Below are positions 55,379 through 64,000 of a stretch of 64,000 bases of DNA, one piece after another. Below the pieces are notes generated by a model. It worked only from the letters and a program-made list of their open reading frames with translations, was not told where the DNA came from and did no database searches. A program made the position numbers and the translations under genes. Position 1 is the stretch's first letter, and each line of letters starts with the position of its first letter. Source of the DNA: Candidatus Heimdallarchaeota archaeon (lineage in GTDB: Archaea; Asgardarchaeota; Heimdallarchaeia; Heimdallarchaeales; Kariarchaeaceae); assembly GCA_030149205.1 (NCBI GenBank), contig JASBSB010000001.1:652712-716711 (forward strand). Direction: 5' to 3'.

Positions 55379-57670
55379 ATGAATAATGCCAGGTTTCTGA
55401 TAGTTTTTCTGGTGGTGATAAGTTCTGCTTGTGTTATAACACCTCAAATAACCACAGCAGACATCTTTAAAACAACAATGGATTTTGAGAGCACTTGGAT
55501 TCCACTGCAGATCACATCACAAAATGAGGATTATTCCGAACTAAACAAAGTTCAGAGGTTCTCTAATGACAAATTTTCTCAAAAGAATATTAATCATTTG
55601 AATGAATTTATTCCACAATACATTGGGGCGAATGTACTAGAGTTTTCAACATTTATAGGAGGTACATCAGAAAGCAGTTTTTTTAATGCCGCTACAGATA
55701 GTAATGGAAACGTCTATATCATTGGAGAAACCTTTGCAACGGATTTCCCCGTATTAAATGCTTTTCAAAACACAAGTAAAGGTGGGTATGATTCAGTCAT
55801 TATGAAATTCAACTCAACTGGTTCACTCCTCTTCTCGACCTATTTTGGTGGCTTGGGAACTGACTGGGGAAGAGATGTAACTGTTGACAGCAAGGACAAC
55901 GTCTATATCACAGGGCTCACTTCTTCAACAGACTTTCCAACCACCTCTGGAGCAATTCAAAAAACATATGGTGGTGGTGCATATGATGCATTTCTTAGTA
56001 AATTTAACTCAACAGGCAATCTCCTTTATTCAACCTATCTGGGAGGGAATAAAGATGAGGAAAGTTATAAAATTGTCACAGACAGCCAGGACAACCTTTA
56101 TTTCTCTGGTACAACCTCTTCTCTAGATTTTCCAACTCTTCACGCTTTACAATCAAGCTATAATGGAGGCCCCATAGATAACGTTCTTACTAAGTTTAAC
56201 TCATCAGGTTCACTCATCTTTTCAACTTATCTGGGAGGCGATGGAAGGGATACGTCAGGAGGGTTAGCTATAGATCAGAATGATAATATCGTACTCGGAG
56301 GAAGCACAGACTCAACAAATTATCCTATTCTTAAGGCGTATCAAAAGTCAAAAAATGGACAAACGGATGTAGTACTCACCAAATTCAACTCAACTGGGTC
56401 ACTCCTCTTCTCAACTTATTTTGGGGCATCAACCTTTGATAATGGCAATGATGTCGCTGTAGATAGCAAAAACAATATCTATGTAACAGGATCAACAGAT
56501 TCCTTGAGTTTTCCAACAATAAATGCATATCAAACCTCCTATGGTGGGGGAGTATTTGATGCATTTCTAAGCAAATTTAACTCGAGTGGTTCACCCCTCT
56601 TCTCCACTTTTCTTGGTGGAATAAACCAAGATGTTACAACTGGAGTGGCTGTCGATAGTAGAGACAATGCTTACATTATAGGAGGAACATACTCCTCAAA
56701 CTTTCCAACCTTGAATGCCTATAACAGAACATATGGCGGGACAGGCGATGTTTTTTTAAGTAAATTTAACTCAACGGGTTCTTTCCTATTTTCTAGCTAT
56801 TTCGGAGGAACTTCAGAAGACTTACCAGGAGGTGTAACTGTATCCAGAAAAGACAATATATACATAGCGGGTGCAACCTATTCTCCAAATTTTCCAATAC
56901 AAAAGGCCTATCAAGCAACAAAACCAAGTTCAAACACGGTTAGAACTTCATTTTTTGCACAGCTAGACCTTACAGCACCTACCAAAATCAAAACATTAAA
57001 TGCCACTGCAGTATCTGGATCACAAATCAACCTTCACTGGTCTCCAGCGACTGACGATCAAGGAGTTAAAGGTTACAATATCTTTAGAGATGGGGCTTAC
57101 ATTGGATCTATCCCAAGCACTTCTTTTGCAGATATTGAATTAAAAGAATTAAGTAGCCATAGTTACACTGTCTCTGCATTTGATAAAATTGGGCATATAG
57201 GAAAACAATCCGCTACTGTGACGGTGAGCACACTTGATGTAACTGCCCCTACAAGGGTCAACGCACTCAATATACTGTTTGTAAGTGATACACAACGTGA
57301 ACTGAATTGGAACCCAGCAACTGACAATATGGCAGTCACTACCTATAACATCTACAGAGATGGAATTCTCCTCAATACAACCGTAAAAACTAGCTACTTG
57401 GACTCTGGTCTTAAAGGGGGTACAACTTACACCTACACTGTGGCTGCTGTTGATGCAGCAGGAAATATAGGTGTACAGTCGAAACCTGTGACTATTACTA
57501 CACAAACTCCTGTCCCGACCCAAACTCCTCAACCGTCTACATCCAAAACTCAGACCCCTACAAGCACCATCAAAGGAGGCACACCCTTCCCATTCCTCCC
57601 ACTCCTTTTCGGGTTGATGCTGATCGTAGTTTGGAGACGCAAGAACATTAAAGTTATCAAATTTAAATAA
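55379..57670 (+). CDS. secreted surface protein: seven SBBP beta-propeller repeats, two FN3 domains, C-terminal anchor
   Basis: 763 residues. Signal peptide at 1-27. Residues ~85-525 contain seven repeats of about 60 residues, each with a FSTYLGG-like motif, a D-x-N-IY-TG strand and a SKFNSTGS end; this is the count for one full seven-bladed propeller. Two FN3 domains follow (about 530-710), then a Thr/Pro-rich linker and KGGTPFPFLPLL, a hydrophobic helix and a basic WRRK tail. The next gene shares this end. It likely acts in adhesion or as an S-layer-associated protein. Confidence 0.85.
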   Translation: MNNARFLIVFLVVISSACVITPQITTADIFKTTMDFESTWIPLQITSQNEDYSELNKVQRFSNDKFSQKNINHLNEFIPQYIGANVLEFSTFIGGTSESSFFNAATDSNGNVYIIGETFATDFPVLNAFQNTSKGGYDSVIMKFNSTGSLLFSTYFGGLGTDWGRDVTVDSKDNVYITGLTSSTDFPTTSGAIQKTYGGGAYDAFLSKFNSTGNLLYSTYLGGNKDEESYKIVTDSQDNLYFSGTTSSLDFPTLHALQSSYNGGPIDNVLTKFNSSGSLIFSTYLGGDGRDTSGGLAIDQNDNIVLGGSTDSTNYPILKAYQKSKNGQTDVVLTKFNSTGSLLFSTYFGASTFDNGNDVAVDSKNNIYVTGSTDSLSFPTINAYQTSYGGGVFDAFLSKFNSSGSPLFSTFLGGINQDVTTGVAVDSRDNAYIIGGTYSSNFPTLNAYNRTYGGTGDVFLSKFNSTGSFLFSSYFGGTSEDLPGGVTVSRKDNIYIAGATYSPNFPIQKAYQATKPSSNTVRTSFFAQLDLTAPTKIKTLNATAVSGSQINLHWSPATDDQGVKGYNIFRDGAYIGSIPSTSFADIELKELSSHSYTVSAFDKIGHIGKQSATVTVSTLDVTAPTRVNALNILFVSDTQRELNWNPATDNMAVTTYNIYRDGILLNTTVKTSYLDSGLKGGTTYTYTVAAVDAAGNIGVQSKPVTITTQTPVPTQTPQPSTSKTQTPTSTIKGGTPFPFLPLLFGLMLIVVWRRKNIKVIKFK
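57537..57670 (+). repeat. C-terminal anchor segment shared by the two surface genes (copy 1)
   Basis: The coding stretch for the Thr/Pro linker, KGGTPFPFLPLL, the membrane helix and the basic tail is nearly repeated, in DNA and protein, at about 60270-60405. It is conserved more strongly than the preceding linker. Confidence 0.6.
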
Positions 57671-57879
57671 ATATCTATCTGACCTATTCAAAGAATTTAG
57701 GTGATATATTCAATCGGATATAGATTAAGGAAAGAGTTTCTATTCCCTCAAACAAATTGAACGGTGTTAAATATATATCTGCATCATGAGCCATTTTAAT
57801 TGCATTTTTACATACATCGCTTTGCCAAATTCACTCGATATCCCTAAGATTTAATTAATATAACTTTGAAAGAACACTC

Positions 57880-60405
57880 ATGAAATACTCTGTATTTTTT
57901 CTAACGGTTTTGTTAGTCTTAAGCTCTGGGGTGGGCTTGAATCATCAACCCATCATGAAGAACACCCCAGCATTAAGGACTACCAGAAGGAACCGCCCTC
58001 TGCAGCTGATCCCTAAAATCCAACTAAAAGGAGACGTTGCACAGGCCAGGAAACTTATGCAAAGAACAAAATTCAAGGGCTTTCTGATAAACAGGGGACA
58101 GAACCCTGACAGGTCTGTAAAGTACTACATGGCATCTCCAAGCTCTGCCATCGGCTTCTCAACATCGATGATACACTTGAGAAAGAAAATGAATGGGACA
58201 AATATCTACTTCTCCCTCACCTTCCCCGGCTCAAACAAAGTGGAACCACAGGGAATTAAGCCAATATTAACCTCCACCAATTATTATCTTGGAATGGTGA
58301 GGATTGGGGGTGTTGCTACTTACTCTGAGGTCTGGTATTATAATCTTTACAAGGGGATAGACCTGAGATACTACCTGAACAGCAAGGGCTTAAAGTACGA
58401 GTTTGTTGTTCGTCCGGGGGCAGATGCACAGCAAATCAACATTCGGGCCAGTGACAACATGAGGGTCTCCCTTTTGAGTGGTACACAGCTGGGATTACTC
58501 TCTGGAGGTACCACTCTGCTGAGTGACAGTGCACTTCAAGTGTACCAGCAGGGCAAAATAATTCCTGCTGGGTTTGCATTGCATTCAATTAATAGCTACA
58601 GCTTTCACATCAGTAGCTATGACAAGGCAGCGATATTGACTATTGATCCATTGCTACTGGGATTCTCAACATACCTGGGAGGTTCAGACGGTGATTATGC
58701 AAATGGTGTCGCCACTGACAGCTCAGGAAATATCTATGTGACGGGATACACCCTCTCCAGCAACTTTCCAACCTTGAATGCTTATCAGAAAACATCTGGT
58801 GGGAGTTATGACGGATTTCTTTCAAAATTCAGTCCAACTGGGTCACTCCTCTTCTCAACATACCTAGGAGGGAGTGGTGGTGATTTTGCAAACGGTGTCG
58901 CCACTGACAGCACGGGAAATGCCTTTATCATTGGAGGGACCTACTCCACCAACTTCCCAACCCTGAATGCCTACCACACAACAAATACTGGTGGTTCCGA
59001 TGCATTTCTCAGTAAGTTCAGCCCAAGTGGTGCCCTCCTCTTCTCAACATACCTCGGGGGAAGTGGGGATGATTATGGATATGCAGCGGCAACAGACAGC
59101 AGCGGGAATGTCTATGTCACGGGAGAAACCTCCTCCAGGATCTTTCCACTCCTGAATGCCTACCAAGCATATTATGGTGGTTCCGGGGATGCATTTCTCA
59201 GTAAGTTCAGCTCAACTGGGTCACTCCTCTTCTCAACCTACCTAGGAGGGAGTGGGATTGATTATGCAAATGGGGTGGCAACAGACAGCAGCGGGAATGT
59301 CTACCTCACTGGGTCTACCTCCTCCACTAACTTCCCAACCACCCTCGGTGCTTATCAGAAAACATCTGGCGGGAGTGATGACGCATTCCTCACCAAAATG
59401 GATCTCACCCCACCAAGTCAGGTGACTGGAATTTCGGCCACACCTATTTCAAGGTCACAGATTAATCTAAAGTGGAAGGCAGCAACAGATAATACAGCGG
59501 TAAAGGCATACAAGGTGTATAGAAATGGAGTATTCATCAAAACTGTCTCTGGTAACTTCACTGATGTGGGGCTGCATGAAGCGACAAGGTATAACTACAC
59601 TGTTGCAGCAGTAGATACGGCAGGCAACATGGGACAAATGTCACTCCAAGTAAGCACTGTAACCCTCGACCTCACTGCACCTTCATTGGTCACGGGGCTC
59701 AGGACAACTGCGATATCAGGAACACAGATTAACCTGAGATGGAATGCTTCCACAGATAACGTAGGAGTCACGGGCTATAAAGTCTACAGAGATGGGGTGT
59801 TTATCACCACAGTGACAACAACAAACTTCACAGACTCTGGGCTTAGTGAGGCAACCACCTACAGCTACACGGTAGAGGCTGGTGATGCTGCTGGGAATCT
59901 GGGGCAGCTTTCCCAAGTCTCCTCTGCAACAACATTTGATACCATGCCACCAGGGCAGGTTAATGGGGTAACAGCCATCGCAGTATCAAACTCATCTGTT
60001 CTGCTCAGATGGAACGCAACATCAGACAATATCGCTGTCACGGGGTATAAGATCTACAGGGATGGGGTGCTGGTAGGAACAGCAAAAGGTGAACTATATC
60101 TGGACACTGGCTTGACACCAGGAGGAAAATACAGCTACACGGTGGCTGCTGTTGACGCGGCTGGAAACACCGGACTGAAATCAACCGCTATAAGTGTACA
60201 AACCCCTGTCCCAACTCGGACTCCCACACAAACGCCAACTCCGGATCAACCTTTTACAACACCTCAGCCGTCCACTACCACAAATCAGAGCCCCACAAGC
60301 ACCACCAAAGGAGGTACCCCCTTCCCATTCCTCCCACTGTTACTTGGAATGATGCTGATCGTAGTGTGGAGAAGAAAAATCAAAAGGGTTTTTAGGTTTA
60401 AATAA
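57880..60405 (+). CDS. secreted surface protein: DUF7948-like N-domain, four SBBP repeats, three FN3 domains, C-terminal anchor
   Basis: 841 residues. Signal peptide at 1-22. The N-terminal ~230 residues (with GIDLRYYLNSKGLKYEFVV) look like the DUF7948 beta domain often placed before SBBP repeats. Four SBBP repeats (about 260-500) are very alike, also at DNA level, so they arose recently. Three FN3 domains follow (about 510-780), then a Thr/Pro linker and the KGGTPFPFLPLL-helix-WRRK end. GC content looks higher than in the neighbouring gene, which may point to a different origin. Confidence 0.85.
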   Translation: MKYSVFFLTVLLVLSSGVGLNHQPIMKNTPALRTTRRNRPLQLIPKIQLKGDVAQARKLMQRTKFKGFLINRGQNPDRSVKYYMASPSSAIGFSTSMIHLRKKMNGTNIYFSLTFPGSNKVEPQGIKPILTSTNYYLGMVRIGGVATYSEVWYYNLYKGIDLRYYLNSKGLKYEFVVRPGADAQQINIRASDNMRVSLLSGTQLGLLSGGTTLLSDSALQVYQQGKIIPAGFALHSINSYSFHISSYDKAAILTIDPLLLGFSTYLGGSDGDYANGVATDSSGNIYVTGYTLSSNFPTLNAYQKTSGGSYDGFLSKFSPTGSLLFSTYLGGSGGDFANGVATDSTGNAFIIGGTYSTNFPTLNAYHTTNTGGSDAFLSKFSPSGALLFSTYLGGSGDDYGYAAATDSSGNVYVTGETSSRIFPLLNAYQAYYGGSGDAFLSKFSSTGSLLFSTYLGGSGIDYANGVATDSSGNVYLTGSTSSTNFPTTLGAYQKTSGGSDDAFLTKMDLTPPSQVTGISATPISRSQINLKWKAATDNTAVKAYKVYRNGVFIKTVSGNFTDVGLHEATRYNYTVAAVDTAGNMGQMSLQVSTVTLDLTAPSLVTGLRTTAISGTQINLRWNASTDNVGVTGYKVYRDGVFITTVTTTNFTDSGLSEATTYSYTVEAGDAAGNLGQLSQVSSATTFDTMPPGQVNGVTAIAVSNSSVLLRWNATSDNIAVTGYKIYRDGVLVGTAKGELYLDTGLTPGGKYSYTVAAVDAAGNTGLKSTAISVQTPVPTRTPTQTPTPDQPFTTPQPSTTTNQSPTSTTKGGTPFPFLPLLLGMMLIVVWRRKIKRVFRFK
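58650..59400 (+). repeat. four tandem SBBP-coding repeats of ~180 bp
   Basis: Each unit encodes one propeller blade and carries the recurring DNA stretches for GSLLFSTYLGG and NGVATDSSGN. Near-identical stretches such as that around 58845 and 59215 also occur in the neighbouring gene (around 55817 and 56395). Confidence 0.7.
60270..60405 (+). repeat. C-terminal anchor segment shared by the two surface genes (copy 2)
   Basis: Second copy of the linker-KGGTPFPFLPLL-helix-WRRK coding stretch. Differences from copy 1 are a few substitutions in the helix and the final basic residues. Confidence 0.6.
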
Positions 60406-60894
60406 TTCAAAATAAATTCAGAATTTAATCACTTAATTTACAGTCTCTGTTATAGTAATATACATATTCTATTGAACTCAAGCTTGAATTAAACGGATTA
60501 AATACGACTACAGTGAATAAGAAATTTATTTACAACTCACGGAAGATAATGGAGATAATATTCAAAGTTTTGACCCTGATATCATTTTCCAATTATTAAG
60601 ATTGAAATCAAATATTCGGGTCTTCCTAATGATGTGACAGTATAACTAACAGACCGAAATCTCCGAAATTTCGAATAGATTTAGCGTTAATCTTAACGTC
60701 CAGATTAAAGCACCTCTAAGTAATCCTTTGTGAAATTATGGGTTCCGTGATAATGTTCCTTAGAACCTGAATATTATTGGAAATTGCTTACAATGTAGAA
60801 GCCATTTGTTACATCATAATTGGAAAGTATGGACATTAGCACCAAATTTGATAGAATTATGAGGTAGATTGGCAATTCATGTTATTGTGCAAAA
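60406..60894. other. gene-free region with small palindromes
   Basis: 489 bp without an open frame of note between the surface gene and the convergent NTPase. It contains the 10-bp palindrome CGAAATTTCG (60664-60673) and the inverted repeat CGTTAA-TC-TTAACG (60685-60698). Either could be a protein-binding site. No RNA gene was recognised. Confidence 0.45.
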
Positions 60895-61425
60895 TTAAGA
60901 GCCCTGTTCATAAACAGCTCTGTTTAAATAGGGGGCAATGGCCATTAAAAGACTAAAATCAAATGCCTCCTTTCTCGTGAGTGCTGAACCTGTGAGATAC
61001 CCGACTGCACCCTCAGACTGTTTCGTGTTGTGTTGATGCAAAACCCTGTCCAAGACATCACCAAGCTCACCCTCACCATCGATCACTGGCTTCCAGAGCT
61101 GATAGGGTAACTTTACAAGAACCTCCCCACCAAATGAGTGAGTCACACCATCAGTTACACAGGTTGTGGCAAACAAATAATAGTCGGAATCAACCTGACA
61201 GAGTCCACCTTCCAAACCCACACCTAGATCTGCCTCGGCCTGTCTCAATGATGCATCAGCTCGGTTCCATGCACCTCTCCGCGTCTCATCCTTAGTCATT
61301 GGCATTGCACTCACCCCGGATGATACATCAACTGCTATGAAAGATGCTGTGATTTTATAACGTTTCAAACAGTATTCCACAGATTCAATCTTCCTGGGAT
61401 TCTTCGATCCGATGGAGATTTTCAT
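60895..61425 (-). CDS. inosine/xanthosine triphosphatase (YjjX/DUF84 family)
   Basis: 176 residues. The N-terminal ISIGSKNPRKIESVEYCL, the block SGVSAMPMTKDETRRGAWNRA, and the Glu-rich GVGLEGGLCQ are the family signature. ALTRKEAFDFSLLMAIAPYL is the C-terminal helix. The enzyme removes non-canonical purine triphosphates (ITP, XTP). It is transcribed away from the motif array that lies just upstream of its start. Confidence 0.9.
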   Translation of the reverse strand: MKISIGSKNPRKIESVEYCLKRYKITASFIAVDVSSGVSAMPMTKDETRRGAWNRADASLRQAEADLGVGLEGGLCQVDSDYYLFATTCVTDGVTHSFGGEVLVKLPYQLWKPVIDGEGELGDVLDRVLHQHNTKQSEGAVGYLTGSALTRKEAFDFSLLMAIAPYLNRAVYEQGS

Positions 61426-61483
61426 ACTGTTAGTTCCCCACAGACTTTATCAGCATTGCGTTTTTTCTAAATAGGTAAATCTC

Positions 61484-61586
61484 ATGTACAGCAACGTATA
61501 GTAAATTTCTCCCAACGTATAGTAAGAAACACTAATGTATAGCACAACCTCAAATATGTATAGTATAATTCTAAAGATGTATAGTA
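61484..61586 (+). repeat. array of 10-bp GTATAGTA motifs at ~21-bp period
   Basis: Five copies of A(C/T)GTATAG(T/C)A start at 61494, 61515, 61535, 61556 and 61577, spaced 21, 20, 21 and 21 bp. A sixth weaker copy ATGTACAGCA is at 61484, ten bases before the first. Sequence between the cores is not conserved. Spacing of two helical turns puts all cores on one face of the DNA, as in replication iterons or a cooperative operator array. Confidence 0.8.
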
Positions 61587-61643
61587 CCCACACAAATCAC
61601 CCCAAGAACACTTTAACAACAATGAGCTCTGGAGAAAACCCAG

Positions 61644-62169
61644 ATGGCCAGACCAGAATCCACAAGATTAGAGAGAGCAACAACCGTGCAGAATAGGATA
61701 AGAATCGACCAAGACAATGAGAAACTTGAGAGAAAGATACCAGATCAATGAAAAACATGTTCTTTATAGGTCGAAAAATCGCCCAACTGATGGTGGGCAG
61801 TAAAAAGTCACTAGAATCAGTTTACTATACATCACACTATACACTAATTAAATTAATTGCAAACATTGTATTCATTATAATAATTCATCACTCCACTTCT
61901 GGTCTTATACAATTCAATTCGGATGAGAAAACAGGCAAGAGCGATATCCAAAACGTATATGTTTCCCAGGAAAAATTAATTACAAGGACAGTGTTCTTCT
62001 TCCTCCTAATGTAAAAGGGCATCTTAACCTGAGCAGCCAGTACATAGCCACAATCTTAAAACCCAAGGGAGATATCAACCTTTGTGCTATTTCAAAACTC
62101 CTGAGGAATCAGGTTGGAACCGTTAAAGAATATTCGCTACGCACCCAGAACCCAATAGTAAACGTTTAG
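61644..62169 (+). pseudogene. cluster of short overlapping frames, probably a decayed gene
   Basis: Three pieces lie in three different frames. A 35-codon frame (61644-61751, MARPESTRLERATTVQNR...) overlaps by ATGA an 88-codon frame (61748-62014). A third stretch of 80 codons open from 61927 to 62169 has no start codon but looks protein-like (VLLPPNVKGHLNLSSQY; ILKPKGDINLCAISKLL). The 88-codon frame itself has no recognisable family. Together they suggest a frameshifted, decayed gene, though the first two could be genuine small genes. Confidence 0.4.
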
Positions 62170-63571
62170 TGTTTATAATCCTGCCAATCCATTATATTTA
62201 GGTAATCTTAGTTTTAGTGCGTTTTAGTAACCTTGTCGAATGCATCTACCTCACGGGTTTGCCCTTTAAAAAAAAAGTAAGCGATTCAACTGAAAATAGC
62301 AAATTATGACATATGTCATATTTCTCGTATTTACAGAGAAATTTTAGAATGTATGACATGTAGTCAATTTAACCTCTATAGTTTCAGAAATCAACGATCT
62401 GGATCAACATTTTGGAGAACATTTTAATTAAACGAACATATGAATAAAAAAATGTACCAAGCAGATTTAGAAATTTTAGCATGTGGCAAATTCTGAGAAT
62501 TATATAAAAATAAGCCTAGAATAAAAAATTTTACTTAAAATTTCAAATAATAATCAAGATTATAAATATTATATTAATTAAACAAATTTACGAATATTTT
62601 CATTTAATATTTAACATTCAAAAATAAAAGTTTTAACTAGTTGTATTATTTTTTGCAACATCCAAAAAACTCTTGCAGTTTATTATAATTTTTAATTAGC
62701 TGTTTTCACAAAAAAATATACTTCAAATATTTTAGAAGTATAATTTCATACCCAGCTTGTATAATGTTTCTAATCAATAACAAGCAAATATGAAAATTTT
62801 TATTAATTAGGCAATTATTATTAGAATAATTGATGGAATTCTTCTTTTATAATTAGATTTAGAATATCTGTAACATTAAAAAATTCAAGTAATATTGATA
62901 ATTAATTGAATATATTTATTCAAAATACTAAAATTTAATTTAAAAATGTCTGAATTTTTATCAAAACTGTTAAAATAATTATACTAAATTTTAGAAATTT
63001 TTGTAATAATAATCTGAAATAAATTTTTTAAATTTTAGAGCCAATAGACTACTAATTTTCGTGATAATTCTATGTTTCGTTTTATGTGAACGCATATTAT
63101 TTATCTAATATATTAAATAAATACAATAATTAAAGTTTATATTAAAAATATAAATTTATTTTAATTAAATATATTTACATATTAATCATATTTATATTAT
63201 AAATAAATAGATTTTGAATATCACTAATACATTAGAGAAAAGTTATATTAAAATAAATATGATATTTACTCAAAGACAGTTAATATAAATATATTTAACC
63301 CAAAATCAAAATATTGAAAATACATCATATTTATTTTGAAAATAATTTGATAATCTGAGGATAATCATGTAAATATTGAAAAAATAACAATATGATGATT
63401 TAATTTATAATAGATTTATTTAATATATTATTTATTAAAAAAATTTTTAGAAGTTTAGTGTTTTTGAGAATTTTCAATGAGTTGCAGTTGTATCTGAAGT
63501 TTACATCATTCACTTCGATCTTGATTACTTCTAATTTAACATTCCCACTTTAATGTTGGTTTTATTCTAAA
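62170..63571. other. long gene-free, extremely AT-rich region
   Basis: About 1.4 kb without genes. Between roughly 62430 and 63460 GC falls to about 15% by eye, far below the rest of the window. The left part holds a 16-bp palindrome at 62305-62320. No tRNA, CRISPR or open frame was seen. Together with the motif array upstream it could be a remnant or active replication or segregation locus. Confidence 0.5.
62305..62359. promoter_or_regulatory. 16-bp perfect palindrome plus a second half-site
   Basis: TATGACATATGTCATA (62305-62320) is a perfect palindrome. Its left half TATGACAT recurs at 62352-62359, followed by a looser GTAGTCA. This looks like a binding site for a dimeric DNA-binding protein. 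Confidence 0.45.
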
Positions 63572-64000
63572 TCAGAACTTATTAGATTCAATCATTACCT
63601 CCCCTGCAAACTCATTGACTGCGGTGGTATAGGTTAGTCGTTGTCCCTTTGACAACCAGTCGTATCGAACAAAAGTGCCAGTGAGAGGTACCCACCTTGG
63701 ATGCTTGATCAGCTCAAGAAAGTTTTGTACATCAGCAGGGTCAGCATCTATAAGAACTGCCTCTGAAATTGAAGAGAGTTTAGAATTCCCAAAGAAAGTC
63801 ACATCAATAAATTTGGAATCAGGTTCTCCTACTTCTACTCCAGAGCTTACAAACCAGTACTTAACCTCATCATCAGCTGCGATCGACCTAAGATACAGCC
63901 CATCAGATGAGAACATGACAGTATGAACGAACTCATTATGTCCTTTCAGCACCCCAAGTTCCTCCCCCTCAAGATTCCAGAGAACAACGGTATGATCAGC
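63572..64000 (-). CDS. WD40-repeat protein, partial (N-terminus beyond window)
   Basis: 143 codons are visible, entering from the right edge. They include the end of one WD40 blade (DHTVVLWNLEGEELGVLKGH), then a second, weaker blade (NEFVHTVMFSSDGLYLRSI ... VKYWFVSSG) and a C-terminal region without repeats. The stop is at 63572. WD40 propellers bind proteins; in prokaryotes they are often fused to kinases or NACHT/TIR-type modules, which cannot be judged here. Confidence 0.8.
   Translation of the reverse strand, partial: ADHTVVLWNLEGEELGVLKGHNEFVHTVMFSSDGLYLRSIAADDEVKYWFVSSGVEVGEPDSKFIDVTFFGNSKLSSISEAVLIDADPADVQNFLELIKHPRWVPLTGTFVRYDWLSKGQRLTYTTAVNEFAGEVMIESNKF

Noticed and set aside
57149..57691. 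180-codon minus-strand frame
   Set aside because: Opposite to the FN3 and anchor part of the surface gene; Ser/Cys-rich composition fits antisense of Thr/Pro/Gly-rich coding sequence.
61484..61586. CRISPR array
   Set aside because: Cores are only 10 bp and spacers about 11 bp, far too short for a CRISPR array; no cas genes nearby.

Overview
The window is from an archaeal chromosome of low GC (roughly 36-38% by eye, with one stretch near 15%). The translation and information-processing genes show it is archaeal: eL32, eL19, eL14, an archaeal uL18-uS5-uL30-uL15 block, uL1-uL10-P1 stalk genes, aIF2beta, Pelota, NMD3, RIO1 kinase, Sec61beta, Cbf5, a two-ring CDC48/VAT ATPase, PurP and AMP phosphorylase. 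Broken-up ribosomal operons, many coiled-coil and surface proteins, and a eukaryote-like OGFOD1/Tpa1 relative would fit an Asgard (Heimdall-like) lineage. That placement is an inference and was not tested.

Layout. 1-10.4 kb is mostly minus strand: NAD synthetase (cut by the window edge), coiled-coil/winged-helix proteins around a NYN-domain protein, an isopropylmalate/homoaconitate dehydratase pair (LeuC/LeuD), two overlapping genes that together match the two domains of the ribosomal prolyl hydroxylase OGFOD1/Tpa1, and a site-2 protease. 10.5-12.8 kb holds a HEAT-repeat protein and a ferredoxin-reductase-like gene behind an operator-like promoter. 12.8-16 kb is the distal part of the spc operon (eL32 to uL15). 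16.6-20.8 kb carries uL1-uL10-P1 and two tandem PurP genes. 20.8-24.6 kb has a pilin-like protein and the unit uS19-uL22-Cbf5-ThiL. 24.9-29 kb holds Sec61beta, cyclophilin, eL14, a transporter, a DinB-like protein and an unrecognised three-gene module. 29.8-39.6 kb contains dCMP deaminase, a divergent PEP carboxylase, AMP phosphorylase, a LarA-type racemase, DegV, Pelota and small DNA-binding proteins. 39.8-53.4 kb is a core block: MinD-like ATPase, aIF2beta, CDC48, oxidoreductase, DUF424-NMD3-RIO1, a GAPDH-like enzyme, class II HMG-CoA reductase and bacterial-type UvrB. 53.7-64 kb is accessory: surface proteins with SBBP beta-propeller and FN3 domains, a YjjX/DUF84 NTPase, an array of 10-bp motifs spaced about 21 bp apart, decayed reading frames, a very AT-rich gene-free stretch, and a WD40 protein cut by the window end.

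The main theme is ribosome synthesis, ribosome quality control and translation (r-proteins, Cbf5, NMD3, RIO1, Pelota, aIF2beta and the possible uS12 hydroxylase). Metabolic genes cover NAD, purines, branched-chain or homocitrate-type acids, nucleoside salvage and isoprenoid (mevalonate) synthesis. I found no rRNA, tRNA or CRISPR array by reading; a covariance-model search was not possible.
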